64,000 nucleotides of DNA, taken from positions 8,459,109 through 8,523,108 of the forward strand of contig JAVTVX010000009.1 of NCBI GenBank assembly GCA_033439265.1, given 5' to 3'. Under the pieces are notes generated by a model. The model did not search any database, was not told where the DNA came from, and was given only the letters and a program-made list of their open reading frames with translations. Position 1 is the stretch's first letter, and each line of letters starts with the position of its first letter. The position numbers and the translations under genes were made by a program. Source of the stretch: Dillenia suffruticosa (taxonomy: Eukaryota > Streptophyta > Magnoliopsida > Dilleniales > Dilleniaceae). Shown one piece after another: positions 22,083-34,168 of this stretch.

Positions 22083-23441
22083 TGTCAAAGATGGAAAGTT
22101 TTAATATGAGAAGCAATAAATAATATTTTTTTTAAAATAGTTAGCTCCATTGCACCTAATGCATTGTGCAACAATCTTTTGTGTTATGATTAGTTTTCTT
22201 GCATGGATTGCAAATTCTCTCTCTCTCTCTCAATTATTTCTTTTCTTTTCTCAAATATCTTACCATGGTCATTCTGATTATTTCTTTCTCCATCGTCTCC
22301 GAGAGGATTCAATTTGGTTTGTAAAGCATGTTTAAGTAGTAGAGCCGCAAATCTAGCACTCTCTTATCATGTAATTGGAGAAAGCCCATTGAAGTTTTAA
22401 GTTACCTTATTGGAGCTTTTGAATTGTTTTGAAAATCTCTCATGTTAGAACCATGGGTGTGGGAAAATGACAGTGGGGTGAGAAAATCGAATGTAAAACT
22501 AAGAAGTGGCTTCAAAGAGCGAAGCAATGCCACTGCCCCACTACTTACTATGCAACAGTGGATCTGAGTAGCCTCCATGATCCCATGAAACTTTTGCTTA
22601 ATATTGTTTTTCACTACTCAGAAGAAAATGGAAGTATATCTTGTTAATAGAATATTTTCAGCAGCAAAATATTGTATAAGGGTTTTTGGAGGAAGGAGAA
22701 GAAAATCGATTTTTCATTATATGTTGCATTTCTTTTTTATAACAAATCACCTTTATATACATGTGTGTGCGCACATGCGCATTGTGGCTATTTCGAAAGG
22801 CTTAATAATCTTGGAAATTGCCATTACAATTTGAACCAAATGGATGCCATCACAAGCAAGTTAGAACTACTTGTTATGATGTGGAATACTCAAATTTACT
22901 ATTTTGAGATTAGGATATCTACAAATTTCCAAATCAAGAAATTTGGAGTTCATGTTTAAGATCAGAATATTCGGAGATCCACATATTTAAGACACAAGAT
23001 ACTTAGAGTTCACAATTTACGAATAAGGATTGCTTAAATTTAACTATTCCAAAATAGGATAATTTTGATCTTACTACGATATTATATATCTAACAAAAGT
23101 TCTAAACTCGAGTCTGTAATAGAGAAAAGGATTTTACATTTACAAAAAGAGAGAGAGAGAGAGAACGAGAGCGAGAGAGAGAGAGAGAGAATGAAATAAA
23201 CTTGAGTCTCGATGTGTGTTGTTATGTAACAGTAGAGAGATCAAGTCCTTCAATCAATCATACCAAAACGAGAGGATTTTGATTATGACAGAGAAGAGCT
23301 TCTGTGGTAATAGGAAAATTTAATGAGACATGAAGCGCAGAAGTAACACATTGAGCATAAACCTTAATAACCCATGCAGGATTGCTCTATTTGTTGAATC
23401 TCTCACGTTATGAGTATGAAACGTTTAGTGAATGTTTGAAT
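22083..23441. other. Intergenic DNA with microsatellites
   Basis: No gene is supported. A short (CT)n run lies at 22217-22231 and a long interrupted (GA)n tract at 23148-23191. The first few hundred bases may be a decayed LTR. Confidence 0.5.
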
Positions 23442-24195
23442 TGTTGGAAAAATTATTTAATACAAAATCATATCAAAATCATGTTAAATCATTAAAATTA
23501 AAATCTTAATAAATTAAAATTAAAATTTAGAACGAATCGAAATTATATCTGATTCCATAATCGGAAACTGAATAGAATAAAATATTGATTCGACCTTCGT
23601 TTGGGTAGAATCCTGACTACGGCCTTCCAGATCAAATGTATTTTTACAAAATCTTTCTATATGATAGGAGTATTATGGAAAAGAGTAATTCACTATCCAT
23701 GGACTATAACCCTTAGAAATCTTGATTCGACCTTCGTCTGGGCAGAATCCTGACTATGACCTTCCAGATCAAATGTATTTTTATAAAATCTCTCTATATG
23801 ATAGTAGTATTATGGAAAAGAGTAATTCATTGATCTAGAGACTATAACCCTTATTTATAGTTGTAGAGGGTGACTTAACTTCCAAATTGATAATTGGAAT
23901 TTGTTTATTTTGCTTATTCAAGTTAACTTACCTAATTCACATGAATGCAGAAAACTTTCATGTTATTCTTAAGTCACCTTTAAACATTCCCTATTTAACC
24001 CATTATAAATAGCAAATGTCTATTGGTATCTATACATTTATTTATTTCCATATCTTTTGAGATACTTAAATCTAAATTACTGAATTTTTCAAATTTACCA
24101 AATCACTTTCATATGAGTTTATCTTATGGATTTAACAGTATGTAATACATAATTATTTTAACATATAAGCCCAATATTAGATTAATAATCCAACA
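23442..24195 (-). repeat. 3' LTR of the Copia element, with an internal duplication
   Basis: This LTR is 754 bp against 617 bp for its partner. The difference, 137 bp, equals the period of a tandem duplication inside it: the gattcgaccttcg segment starts at 23587 and again at 23724. The duplication arose after or during insertion, since the other LTR has one copy. Confidence 0.9.
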
Positions 24196-24711
24196 ATCTC
24201 CCACTTGGACTCTATGTAAGACTTTATAATTATGTAATTGCAAAACAACCAAATAAGCTCAACTTCTCTGTCAATACTGAAATATATCTACAACCAATGC
24301 CGTCCATAAATCATATCAACTTAGGATCAATGCGACTTTTGTTGTATTTTCGCAACTCAACCTTCAATGGTTATGTAAATTGATATAACCAAATGACATG
24401 GATTATGATATGGATGCGTAGCATAGAAATGTCATGCAATATGATTTTTAACATTTCTATTTCCAACTGGTTCTCTTTAATGAGATCATACCAAATTAGA
24501 GTGAATAAAAATTGAATTTTTATTTCTACAAAATTTAACTATAGTAACTCAATGTTTATATCAATAGAGTATTCATAATTTACAAACTCTCACTAAAACT
24601 GTATATCCTTATGTGACATTACACGCATACGAGCAATATGCTTAAGGAATACCTTGGGTGGCAAACCTTTTGTAAACAGATTCGCAATCATGGAGATTGT
24701 TCCTATATGTT

Positions 24712-25136
24712 CTATAGATATCTGACCACTTTGTACTCTTTCTTTAACAACCAGAACTTGATATCTATATGTTTGGACTTTGTCGAACTCCTATTATTAT
24801 TGGAATAGAGGATTGCCGATTTGTTGTCACAAAATAATTTGAGTGGCTTATCAATGCTATTCACTACCGCAGTCCCGTGACAAAATTTTACAACCATATT
24901 CCATGATTGGATATCTCATGTCACGCTATGAATTTTGCCACAATTGTGGAAGATGGTATAAGAGACTGTTTAGCACTCTTCCAAGAAATGGCTCCTCCCG
25001 CTAATATGTAGATATAACCTGTTGTAGGCTTCATGCTATCTTGACATTCCGCAAAGTCGGAGTCAGTATACCTAGTGATCTCAAGCCGTTCCAACCTCTG
25101 ATACGTGAGCATATATTCCTTTGTAACCATTGACAA
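24712..25136 (-). pseudogene. Copia RNase H remnant of the LTR-bounded element
   Basis: The minus strand encodes YTDSDFAECQDSMKPTTGYI, then AISWKSAKQSLIPSS followed by TIVAKF where TEAEY is usual, so the catalytic Glu is lost. LFCDNKSAI and STKSKHIDIKFW follow. The start (TKEYMLTYQRLERLEI) is joined directly to the RT beginning with the polymerase core missing. Confidence 0.85.
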
Positions 25137-25139
25137 ACG

Positions 25140-27060
25140 TCGTCTTTACATCCATTTGGTATAACTCAAGATCAAAATGTGCCACTAATGCCATTATAAT
25201 CTTAAAAGAGTCTTTCGAAAAAATTAGAAAGAAAGTCTCTTTATAATCGATATCTTATTTCTGTGTGAAATCTTTTGCAACAAGACGAGTTTTATATCTC
25301 TCGACATTATCTTTCGAATCCCTTTAGATTTTAAATATCTACTTATAACCAATGGATTTCACACCTTCAGGCAATAGAACGAGATCCCAAACGTCATTGT
25401 CCTTCATGGACTTCATCTCTTCATTCACGGCATCGATCCACTTTTGAGAGTTACAACATTCAATGGCTTGATGAAAGTTGATCGGATCATCTTCCATCAC
25501 TTCAATATCAACATCATGTTCATGAAAAAATACAACATAATCATCCGGAATTGCTTTTTTTTTTCTCTAGTGGATCTTCTTAATGACATAGATTCTTGAG
25601 ATAGTAAAGTTTGTTCTTTCGAATTGGAGGGTTCTCCAACATTGTCTGACTCTGTTGTGTTTTGAACAGGATCAGGGATACAAGGCTGATCAAGTCTAAT
25701 AACACCTATGGAAATATCAATATATTTCTCTTGAAAGACAATATCTCTAACCATATCTCCCTCCGCAAACTCAACATCTTCAAAGAATCAGGCATTTCCT
25801 AACTAAAAATGACCTTATTTGTGGGATCATAGAATTTGTATTTCTTAGATTTTTCAGAATATCCTACAAAATAGTAACTAACTGTCTTAACATCCAGTTT
25901 TCTTTCATTGAGTCTAAAAGGCCTAGTCTCAGCTGGATAACCCAAAACGCGCAAATGCTTTATACTAGGATGTCTGCCAGTTTAAAGTTCGTACGGGGTT
26001 TTGGTAGTTGCCTTAGTAAGAATTCTATTTAGGAGGTATGTTACAGTCTTAAGTGTCTCTCCCCAAAGTGACTCAGATAAGGCAGAATAAGCAATCATGC
26101 TTCTTACCATATCCTGAAGAGTCCTATTTCGTCTTTCAGCAACACCATTCATGGCGAGTGATCCATGTATGGTATATTATGAGACAATATCGTATTTCTC
26201 TAGGAAGTAAGCAAACGGTCTTGGATGTTGTTCACCTAATCCATCATTGATGTCATAGTATTCTCCACCACGGTCAAATCTGACTTTCTTAATTCTTTTA
26301 TCGAATTGGTTTTCAACTTCAGTTTTATAAATTTTGAACACATCCAGAGATTGAGACTTTTCTGTAAGGAGATAAATGTAGTCATATCTTGAATAATCAT
26401 CTATGAACATGATAAAATATCATTGACCATTCTAAGAAACCGAAGGGAATGGTCCATAGATATCTGTATGAATCAGTTCTAAGACGTCTGAATTTCTTTT
26501 GGCCTCATAATTCCTTTTATTAGGTTGTTTTTCCTTTATGCAATTTATACAAATGTCAAAATCTGTGAAATCCAGAGAATTAAGAATTCCTTCTGATATA
26601 GTTCTTTCTATTCTCCGTCTAAAGATATGACCTAATCTCTTGTATCACAACGAGGAGGAATTCTCATTGATTAATTTGCGTCTTACATTTTGAGTACCAA
26701 TATGCATGGATTCATTAAAACAAGCCACAGGAACAAGTAAATAAAGATAATCGGATCCTAATAAAGAACCGGAACCAATTAATTTTGAATCAAGAAACAA
26801 ACTAACTTTCTCATTTCTGAAAGAACAAGTAAAACCAAATTTGTCTAATACAAAAATAGAAATCAAATTCTGTCTGAAAGACAGTATAATAAATGTTTCA
26901 TGCAGATAAAAAAAAAATCCGATTTTTAATAATAATCTAAACCTTCCTATGGCTTCAACTGGAACCATAATACCGTCGCCTACGTAGATGCAGCTTTCAC
27001 CATCATTTGGCAGTCGGTAATTTAGCCAACCCTGCATGGACACACTAATGTGAGTGGTTG
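25140..27060 (-). pseudogene. Copia protease, integrase and truncated RT
   Basis: A WLDSTATTHIS motif near 27070 is a protease active site with Ala-Thr-Thr altered from the usual Gly-Ala-(T/S). The stretch 27043-26645 is the protease-to-integrase part. 26410-26177 holds MFIDDYSRYDYIYLL and VRFDRGGEY of the integrase core. The RT begins near 25400 (a VERYKTRLVAKDFTQ segment) with stops and ends abruptly at DVKTTFVNG near 25126. Confidence 0.8.
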
Positions 27061-27099
27061 CAGTGGAATCTAGCCACCAAATATGTCATGGTACTGAAA

Positions 27100-27949
27100 T
27101 TAAATTAATCTCAGAATAAACCAAAAATAAAGGCATACCTTTCTTTGCATGCCGAGCGTGATAATTGGTATACTCCTTTTTATGTCCCTCGGCACCACAA
27201 AAGAAACATCCTTTCTTTTCCGGTTCACCTGGTATCTTTTGTTGCTTCTCCGATGTGTCATACTTGTAGCATCCTTAGCGGGCTTCCTTTTCTTGCCTTT
27301 GGTCGAGACTAGGTAAGCACTTTCTGTCCGATCTCGCTTCAACCTTTCCTTTTCTTGGACACAGTGAGAGATAAGCTCATTCAAAGACCAAATCTCTTTC
27401 TGACAATTATAGTTCACTTTAAACTGATTAACTGTTCTAGAAGAGATATTAAAACCAAATGCATAAGCAAATCCTCAAAGAGGTCAAGTTTGAGTGCTCT
27501 TAACTTTGAAGTGATATGAGACATCTCCATTATATACTCTATAATATTATCTTGACCTTTATACTTCATTGACACAAGATTTGTTAAAAGTGTACCAATT
27601 TCTGACTTTTGATTCTTGACAAACATTTTTTCAATATCAGCAAAAAAGTCCTTGACTGTAGCAATAGCATCAGATATAGTGCCCCTAAAAGTTTTTGGGA
27701 TGGTCTCTTCTTCATAATCATGAGATTAATGCGGTTCAACATCTCCCACCTTTCAAACTCTCTCTTTTCATTAGAGGTACTCTTATCTATAATTGGTGGA
27801 GGACAGTCGATTCTTAGCGCAAAGTCCATATCCATAACCCCGAGAACAATTAGAGAATTTTCTTGCCATGATTTAAAATTTGAGTCATTCAACATGGGAA
27901 TAAAGTTGAGTTGGGTATTGATGTTGGTGAAAATAGTATTAACTGTCAA
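27100..27949 (-). pseudogene. Copia gag remnant of the LTR-bounded element
   Basis: The minus-strand stretch 27949-27584 starts with a typical gag N-terminus (LNFIPMLNDSNFKSWQEN). It continues after frameshifts through 27626-27414 and 27417-27100. The last piece contains CFFCGAEGHKKEY, a CCHC zinc knuckle whose final Cys is replaced by Tyr. Confidence 0.85.
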
Positions 27950-29304
27950 AACATAGAACGATAATCAATATATACTCAAATGAAACTTTAAAACCAAATA
28001 AATTGAAATATGAAAAATTCTCATTATAAGATACCGATAACTCCATTAATTTATTATGTTTGAACAAAATAATTAACTTATAAATGGTATCTTGATGTAG
28101 TAATCAAAAGTATGTCAACCAACTATCTTTTTTTGGGCCGATAAATTGATTACATGAGAAAACTAAAAAATTATCACGCATTTATTATCACAATGTGCAC
28201 ATGCAGTTCCTTCAAATACGGACCTTCCTTTGGACCGATCGGTATCTACATGAATTGTATATACACAACCTTATATATTTCAAAAATAAATTAATTTCTA
28301 CGAGAGATGTCACTTTGGTGACATATTGCTTCAATTAATGTATCTCGAAATATATACAAAACTATACTCATATTTGAATAATATCCGTAATCAGAAAAAT
28401 TCCAATTTTATCCTAATTGACTCAATTTCTTGAGAATTAGGTTATTTAAAGCCCAATTTTATAAACTTTAAATTGGGTCTAAAAAAAGAGAAACCCAATG
28501 TTATTAAATCTGTCTCTACCGTCTTTCTTTTCCGTCTTTATGCCTTCGTTGTTGGCATAAAACCAAAGTTTTAAGCTTTTGCTGACAACTGATCCAAAAC
28601 TTGGTCAATCTCCATTCTGTAGCAGAGGACACCAGAAAAGTTGCCAGATAGGTGGTGAGTTCATTTAGAATTGCTTAAGAACCAATCAGATTTAAATTTA
28701 TCCTCGTCTTGTTGACAGAACTTTTCTAAACATGTCATGCCATCACATACTAAAAGAATGACCAGTCTTGAATATAAAAGAGATAGTAAAAATTGATAAG
28801 GATGAAAATGAGTTCAATGAGTTTCAAAACTTTTTAAACTCAAGATTGAGTCTATTTGGTCTCAAAATGGCCCATAAAATATTTTTTTTTTTGAAAAAAA
28901 AATATTGATTCTTTTGTGATGTGGATTTGTAATAAAAAGAAATTTTTTTTTTGTTAGAATTTAAAAGTTTTCCTTTGAAAAAGGAAATCAAATTTAAAAT
29001 ATTCTTTAAAATCGAAAAATTCTCAAAATTAGATTTGCAATTACAAAAAAAAAATTACCATTAAAATGATACCCAAAAGAAGAAAAGTCCATAAAAAATG
29101 ACTTTGCACCTTTTTCCCTTTTTTTTTTTTTTTTTTTTTTGAAAGAAGTTCATTGCCAAAAAAAAGGGTAAATTTCAAATATTAAACCAAAATTTACATA
29201 TATACATATCATTGAAGAACCCAAAGATCCCAAAAAAAAAAGGTCAACTTCATTTTTTTTTTGTTGAAAAAATCCTAAAAATGACACAAATATATATATT
29301 AAAA

Positions 29305-29405
29305 AAAAGGACCGGATGTCGATTTTAATGAAAAACTGGAAATCGACTTTAATAAAACTGGATGTCGACTTTGATGGAAACTAAATGTCAACTTGATGAA
29401 AACTT
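29305..29405 (-). repeat. Short tandem repeats in the Copia leader
   Basis: Four degenerate units of about 25-30 bp, each with a variant of gatgtcgactttaatgaaa followed by ctgg or actaa, lie between the primer-binding site and gag. The leader from 29536 to 27950 is long (about 1.6 kb) and otherwise has no coding sequence. Confidence 0.6.
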
Positions 29406-29552
29406 CCCATAATTTTTTTTATTTAAATCCACACCCAAATCCATAATAGCCATACATATTCTCAAAATTCATGTAATATAAAAAAATCATAAAAAACTTA
29501 GAATATGTATAAAAATTCCAATGACTCAAACACGAGTGGCTCTGATATCAAT

Positions 29553-30169
29553 TGTTGGGAAAATTATTTAATGCAAAATTATATCAAAATCATGTTAAAT
29601 CATTGGAATTAAAAACTTAATAAACTAAAATTAAAATTTAGAACGGATCGAAATTATACCTAACTCCATATTTGGCAACTAAATAAAACGAAATCTTGAT
29701 TCGACTTTTGTCTGGGCAGTATCTTGGCCACGGCCTTCCAGGTCAAATATATTCTCATAAAATCTCTCTATATGATGGGAGTATTAGGAAGAAGAGTAAT
29801 TCACTGACACATAAACCATAACCCTTATTTATAGTTGTAGGGAGTGACTTTACTTCCAAATTCATAATTAGAATTTATTTATTTAGCTTATTTAAGTTAC
29901 CTTACCTAATTCACATGAATTTAGATAACTTTCATACTATTTTTAAATCACTTTTAGACATTCGTTATTTAATCCATTATAAATAACAAATATCTATTGG
30001 TATCTACACATTTATTTATTTTCATATTGTTTGAGATATTTAAACCCAAATTATTGAATTTTTCAAATTTATCAGATCACTTTCATATGGATTTATCTTA
30101 TGGGTTTGAAAGTATGCAATATAAAATTATTTTAACATATAAGCTCAATATTAGATTATTGATCCAACA
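29553..30169 (-). repeat. 5' LTR of the Copia element
   Basis: 617 bp, TG..CA bounded, with one copy of the segment that is doubled in the other LTR. The primer-binding site lies two bases outside it at 29537-29550. Confidence 0.9.
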
Positions 30170-31420
30170 TAGATGTCTCAAAGCATTCTGAAGGAAATGC
30201 TTAATCTAAGCAATCTTTATCCATAAGAAAGTTTAATCCTTCACCTCTTAGTCTCCGTCCTTCATTTCATCTTTTGATCTTACTCCTCTACGTATGATAT
30301 CTTCATCTTACATTTAGAAATGACCTTAACCCTTCATTTTTTTTTTTGGGATAAAACTTAATCTAAATGTCTCTCTTTGTGAATAAGGTGATAAATCCTT
30401 CACTTGTTCCTTCCACCACCTTAGATTAAAGCTTTATTCTTGAAAGGCTAGAGAGAGAAAGAGAGAGAGTAGAAAGAGAAAAGGATAGAAGAAAAAAGAG
30501 AGGAAAAATTCACTTAGCTTCTGTTTTCCCGGATTGCTAGTAAAACCCTTGTGTAGTTTCAAAATTATTATTTTACCCTGCCATTTTTCCACGCGATTAC
30601 CATTTTGCACCTTTGTACTTCGTTTGATTTTTCTGTCAATTTCCTTTCAGTTTGCCCTCTAGTTTGATTTGCACATGCCAAAATTAATAGAAAATCTAAA
30701 TAGAGTGAAAGGATAGAGGCAAAAGAGAAATGAAGGGGCAAAGTGATAAAACGTAAAAGTATAAGGGGGCAATTTTAAAATCATATTACATGCGGGTAAG
30801 TGTATTTTTTTTTTTTAATTCCAGCAACATTACTAAAAGTTGGTAAACATTTTGAGTCATAATTCTCCTGATTTCGGCGTCTGATCGTGCCACATCATGC
30901 ATAATTTTAATATGCTGTGTAATAAGCAATTTGCACATCCACAGCCGTACATGATGGAGCCCTGTGGACAACTGCCTTAGATATGTGAAGTGAAACATGA
31001 TTAACCTGTGAAGGTACACTTGCAAGGACATTTTCATAATGAGAGAGAGAAAGAGACAGATAGAGAGAGAGAGAGACAGCCTTAGATATGTCAAGTGATA
31101 CATGATTAACCTGTGAAGGTACACCTGCAAGGACATTTTCATGATGAGAGAGAGAAAGAGACAGATAGACAGAAAAGAGAGAGAGAGAGAGACAGAAATT
31201 TGTAATCTCTGTTTGCATTGCCAAGCAGATTCTGAGAACCCCAACTTGTGTATAAAGAAACGGCACCTCAAAAGTCTGCACTATCTATTTTCTAATAATC
31301 TAACTCCAGAGGATTTCATCTATATTCCCCACCCCCCCGCCCCCCAAACATTCCACTCCACCCCAGGAAAATACTATGTGCCGCCTACTCTATATATTCT
31401 CAAGTCACAAATGTAGGAAC
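30170..31420. other. Intergenic DNA with a tandem duplication and GA/CT repeats
   Basis: No gene is supported. A 105-bp unit is duplicated at 30975-31079 and 31080-31184. Each copy starts ccttagatatg and ends in a (GA)n run. Long ORFs here on the minus strand are products of the microsatellites. A TATA-like ctatatatt at 31390-31398 may serve the ORF that follows. Confidence 0.6.
30975..31184. repeat. 105-bp tandem duplication ending in (GA)n
   Basis: Two direct copies with a period of 105 bp (30975 and 31080) share ccttagatatg, catgattaacctgtgaagg and caaggacattttcat, with only a few substitutions. The GA repeat at each end probably promoted the duplication by slippage or unequal exchange. 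Confidence 0.85.
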
Positions 31421-31521
31421 CACAAAGAAATATCAGCAAAAACAGTTCTAATTGCTCCCTAGCAACCGTGACATCCGAATACCATTTCATCTCTCTCCCT
31501 CTCCCTCTCGCTCTCTCTCTT

Positions 31522-31554
<33 letters not shown>

Positions 31555-31571
31555 TACAGATCGAAAAAAAA

Positions 31572-32315
31572 ATGCAGGACCCTCAATCCTACTATACCGA
31601 TCAAACTTATCAAGATTGTGGATACAATGGAGAATACGTCCCACAAATGCAGAGTTATGACGAGGGATCACAATCGGAGAATTTTGGGTTAGATTCCCAA
31701 CAATATCAAGATCAAGGTGATCAATATCTACAAGATCAGTCAGTTGATGCATATGGTGTAACGCCAGATATAACCATGTCCCCTTATGACCAAGCTCCGG
31801 ATTACTACGCCACCAACATGATGCATAATGACAATAACTGGCAAGCTCAAGCTCCATACTACGATACCCAACAGCAATATGCTTTTAACAACCAAGGAAA
31901 CCAGCCAATGATCCAACCACAACCACAAAGCCAGCAGGCACCAGCTGCTGCACAGTACCCACCCCAGGGCCAACAACAACGCCCCATGCAATACAAACCA
32001 CAGGGTCAGCAATTGGCTCCGACTTCACAGACAATGCGTCCTATTCAATACCCTCCAGCAGCTCCAATTGCTCAGACCATTCTTAACTACTCAGGAGCTC
32101 AACCGCACGCAATTATGCGTCCTCCTCAATCTGCACAAGTTCTAGGGATGAATCCAGCATTGAGCTCTGCAGCTGCAAGGCCTGGTTTGGGACCAGTAGC
32201 TGCAGTGCATCCGCAACAACAGAGGCCGCAGCCAGCTAGCTACCCTCCTCAACCTCAACCTCGACCTCGACCTATCTATCCCCAACATGCAGCATACCGA
32301 AGGCAGCCTTTCTGA
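31572..32315 (+). CDS. Gln/Pro/Tyr-rich protein of unknown function
   Basis: An uninterrupted 247-codon frame from ATG at 31572 to TGA at 32313. The start was chosen because the upstream in-frame sequence is a (CT)n(CA)n microsatellite (31495-31556) that reads as low-complexity Ser/His-rich peptide and is more likely 5' UTR. Residues 1 to about 115 are acidic and rich in Tyr, Asp and Gln. From about 115 to the end the protein is rich in Gln, Pro and Ala, with repeated PPQGQQQ, QYPP and PQPQP segments and a basic end (YRRQPF). No signal peptide, membrane segment or known domain is visible. It could be an intrinsically disordered, prion-like protein, the last exon of a larger gene, or a chance frame. 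Codon structure and length favour a real gene. Confidence 0.55.
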   Translation: MQDPQSYYTDQTYQDCGYNGEYVPQMQSYDEGSQSENFGLDSQQYQDQGDQYLQDQSVDAYGVTPDITMSPYDQAPDYYATNMMHNDNNWQAQAPYYDTQQQYAFNNQGNQPMIQPQPQSQQAPAAAQYPPQGQQQRPMQYKPQGQQLAPTSQTMRPIQYPPAAPIAQTILNYSGAQPHAIMRPPQSAQVLGMNPALSSAAARPGLGPVAAVHPQQQRPQPASYPPQPQPRPRPIYPQHAAYRRQPF

Positions 32316-34168
32316 TGCTGAAAAACCAGGTTGGCATTGTCACACTGCAAAAGATACTGAGAGCTGTATTGCACAGACTAACTCATTCTATAGGAGTGAT
32401 CCTTTTACAGCTCCAATGGATATCAGCATCCCTCGATATTCATCATCCCTATATGCCACTATTTTGTGTTAATTTTTTTTTTTTCTTTTATGTACTTGTG
32501 TATGTGCGCATGTTTAGCACATTGAACCCTTTTCATTGCATCAGCTGGGGTTGTCATCAACCATTGGCATTTGTAGCCGTTTCTTTTATATTTTACTCAT
32601 TAAAAGTTTGATGTTTGTGGCAATTGTATTCAGGTTTCTATTTTTCTTGTGCTTTATAAGTACACGTGTGTGTGTGTGGGTTTTTTTTTTTTTTTTTTTT
32701 TTTCCAAATATCTTCATTTTGTTTTATGTTGCCAAAACTCATCCCGAGTCTGCAAAACAATCTAGCATGGAAATGGTTTGATGGGATTCGGCTCTTTAAT
32801 GGCTTGGTTTGTTTACATAATGAAACTCAAGCCACGCAATTTTTTCTCATATTTAACAATTCTAGTCTTTCAATGGGTTTAGCCTATATAATGGTAGGCA
32901 CAAGTAACACTAAACTCAAACTCCTCAGGAGGATTCAGGAGAGTATATGGGGGGATTTAGCTGAGATCCCAATATAGATCCAGATTGATTCAACTAATTG
33001 TAAATGAGTGCTTTGCCTAGACTAGATTCAGCTCAGCTCATTTACTAATGAACTCAACTTGTTCAACCTGGCTCATTTCTGACCCAGAATTGCAAATAAA
33101 GACCTAAATCAACCACAGCGTTGGAAGAACCATCCAAGAGTGGCATAAACCACCGCACTCCACAAACCTTGGACGGCCAATTATCTGATCAAATAAATAA
33201 GAAAATTAAAAAAAAAAACAAAAATAAATTGAAAAAAAAATAGATACAAAACCATACTGGAAAACAACATTTTATAAGAAAACAAAAAATGAAAACTTGA
33301 ATAAATACATAAATATAAAAAATATAAAGATTTTTATACAAATATTAATTATTTTATAAAAATAATAAGATAACCATATTTTATAATAAAAATCTAAAAT
33401 GAATAAATAGGTAAATATAAGAAGAATAATATAAAAATTATAATTATAATTAAATAAATAAACAATTTATTAAATATAAAAAATATAAATATTTTTATGC
33501 AACATTTATTAACTTAAGATGTCGAAACGTTTGGAAAACGAAAAACATTTCTGAATAACTTGCCCATCTTATCAGTACAAGCATTTTATGGTGCACTCAA
33601 ATCATTTCAAACCAAGAACCAGAAGCTTTCCACTCCTGCAAGCAGGCATAAAATAACAAATCTGCTGCTCAGCACTCGATGATAGGATAATCTACAATGA
33701 GATTGGAGAAATTTTAACTTAGGCCACAAAACAACCTGTCAACAAAAGCATTGGCGATTGCGAGCTTTTTTCTTTTTCCCTTTCTTTTTTTTAATATACC
33801 AGGGGAGCAAGAAGACCAACACCGAATAAACTCTAGCCCATGGATATCACGCCTTAAGAATCTATAAACCTCACAAAGGGGGGCATACAGATGATGGAAA
33901 TGAGAGACAGCAATGTATTAAAAAAACAATGAAATACTATTAAAGCAGGAACAATTACAAACTGGAAGGAAAATATGCTTCAATCTTCAAAATTTCACAG
34001 GTTTGAAACCATAGGCACCAAATGAAATCACAGGCCGAAAACGATTTACACATTGACCGTATGCAAATGAAATGTTACAGAGAAGCGCAAGATTGCATCC
34101 TTTTCGGGACTATTAACGAGTGCTAAATTAAGATACACACAAATACAACAAAATTTTAAGATAAACAT
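32316..34168. other. Intergenic DNA between the Q-rich ORF and SCD1
   Basis: No gene is supported. The stretch has poly(T) at 32680-32703 and a strongly AT-rich part at 33200-33500. The last 150-200 bases are likely the SCD1 3' UTR, since SCD1 ends at 34169 on the minus strand. Confidence 0.55.

Larger units (their letters stand above)
23442..30169 (-). mobile_element. Copia retrotransposon with both LTRs, defective
   Basis: Two LTRs (23442-24195 and 29553-30169) both run TGTTGG..CCAACA. On the minus strand the 5' LTR (right) is followed by a primer-binding site TGATATCAGAGCCA (29550-29537), then a long leader, gag, protease, integrase, a deleted RT, RNase H and a polypurine tract AAGTGGGAGAT just before the 3' LTR (left). 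By eye the LTRs differ at roughly one base in eight, so the insertion is old. The flanking bases (tgaat and tagat) are not a clear 5-bp target duplication. Confidence 0.95.

Noticed and set aside
23437-30174. A 5-bp target duplication for the LTR-bounded Copia
   Set aside because: The flanks are tgaat and tagat, matching at only three of five positions, so I do not claim it.
30786-31281. Overlapping minus-strand ORFs of 161 and 124 codons with Ser/Leu repeats
   Set aside because: They read through the 105-bp duplication and (GA)n microsatellites. The repeated SLSL peptide is a product of CT repeats and has no supporting start or family.
31740-32012. Minus-strand ORF inside the Q-rich gene
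   Set aside because: It is a complementary-strand shadow of the Gln/Pro-rich frame, giving a hydrophobic Leu/Trp peptide with no support.
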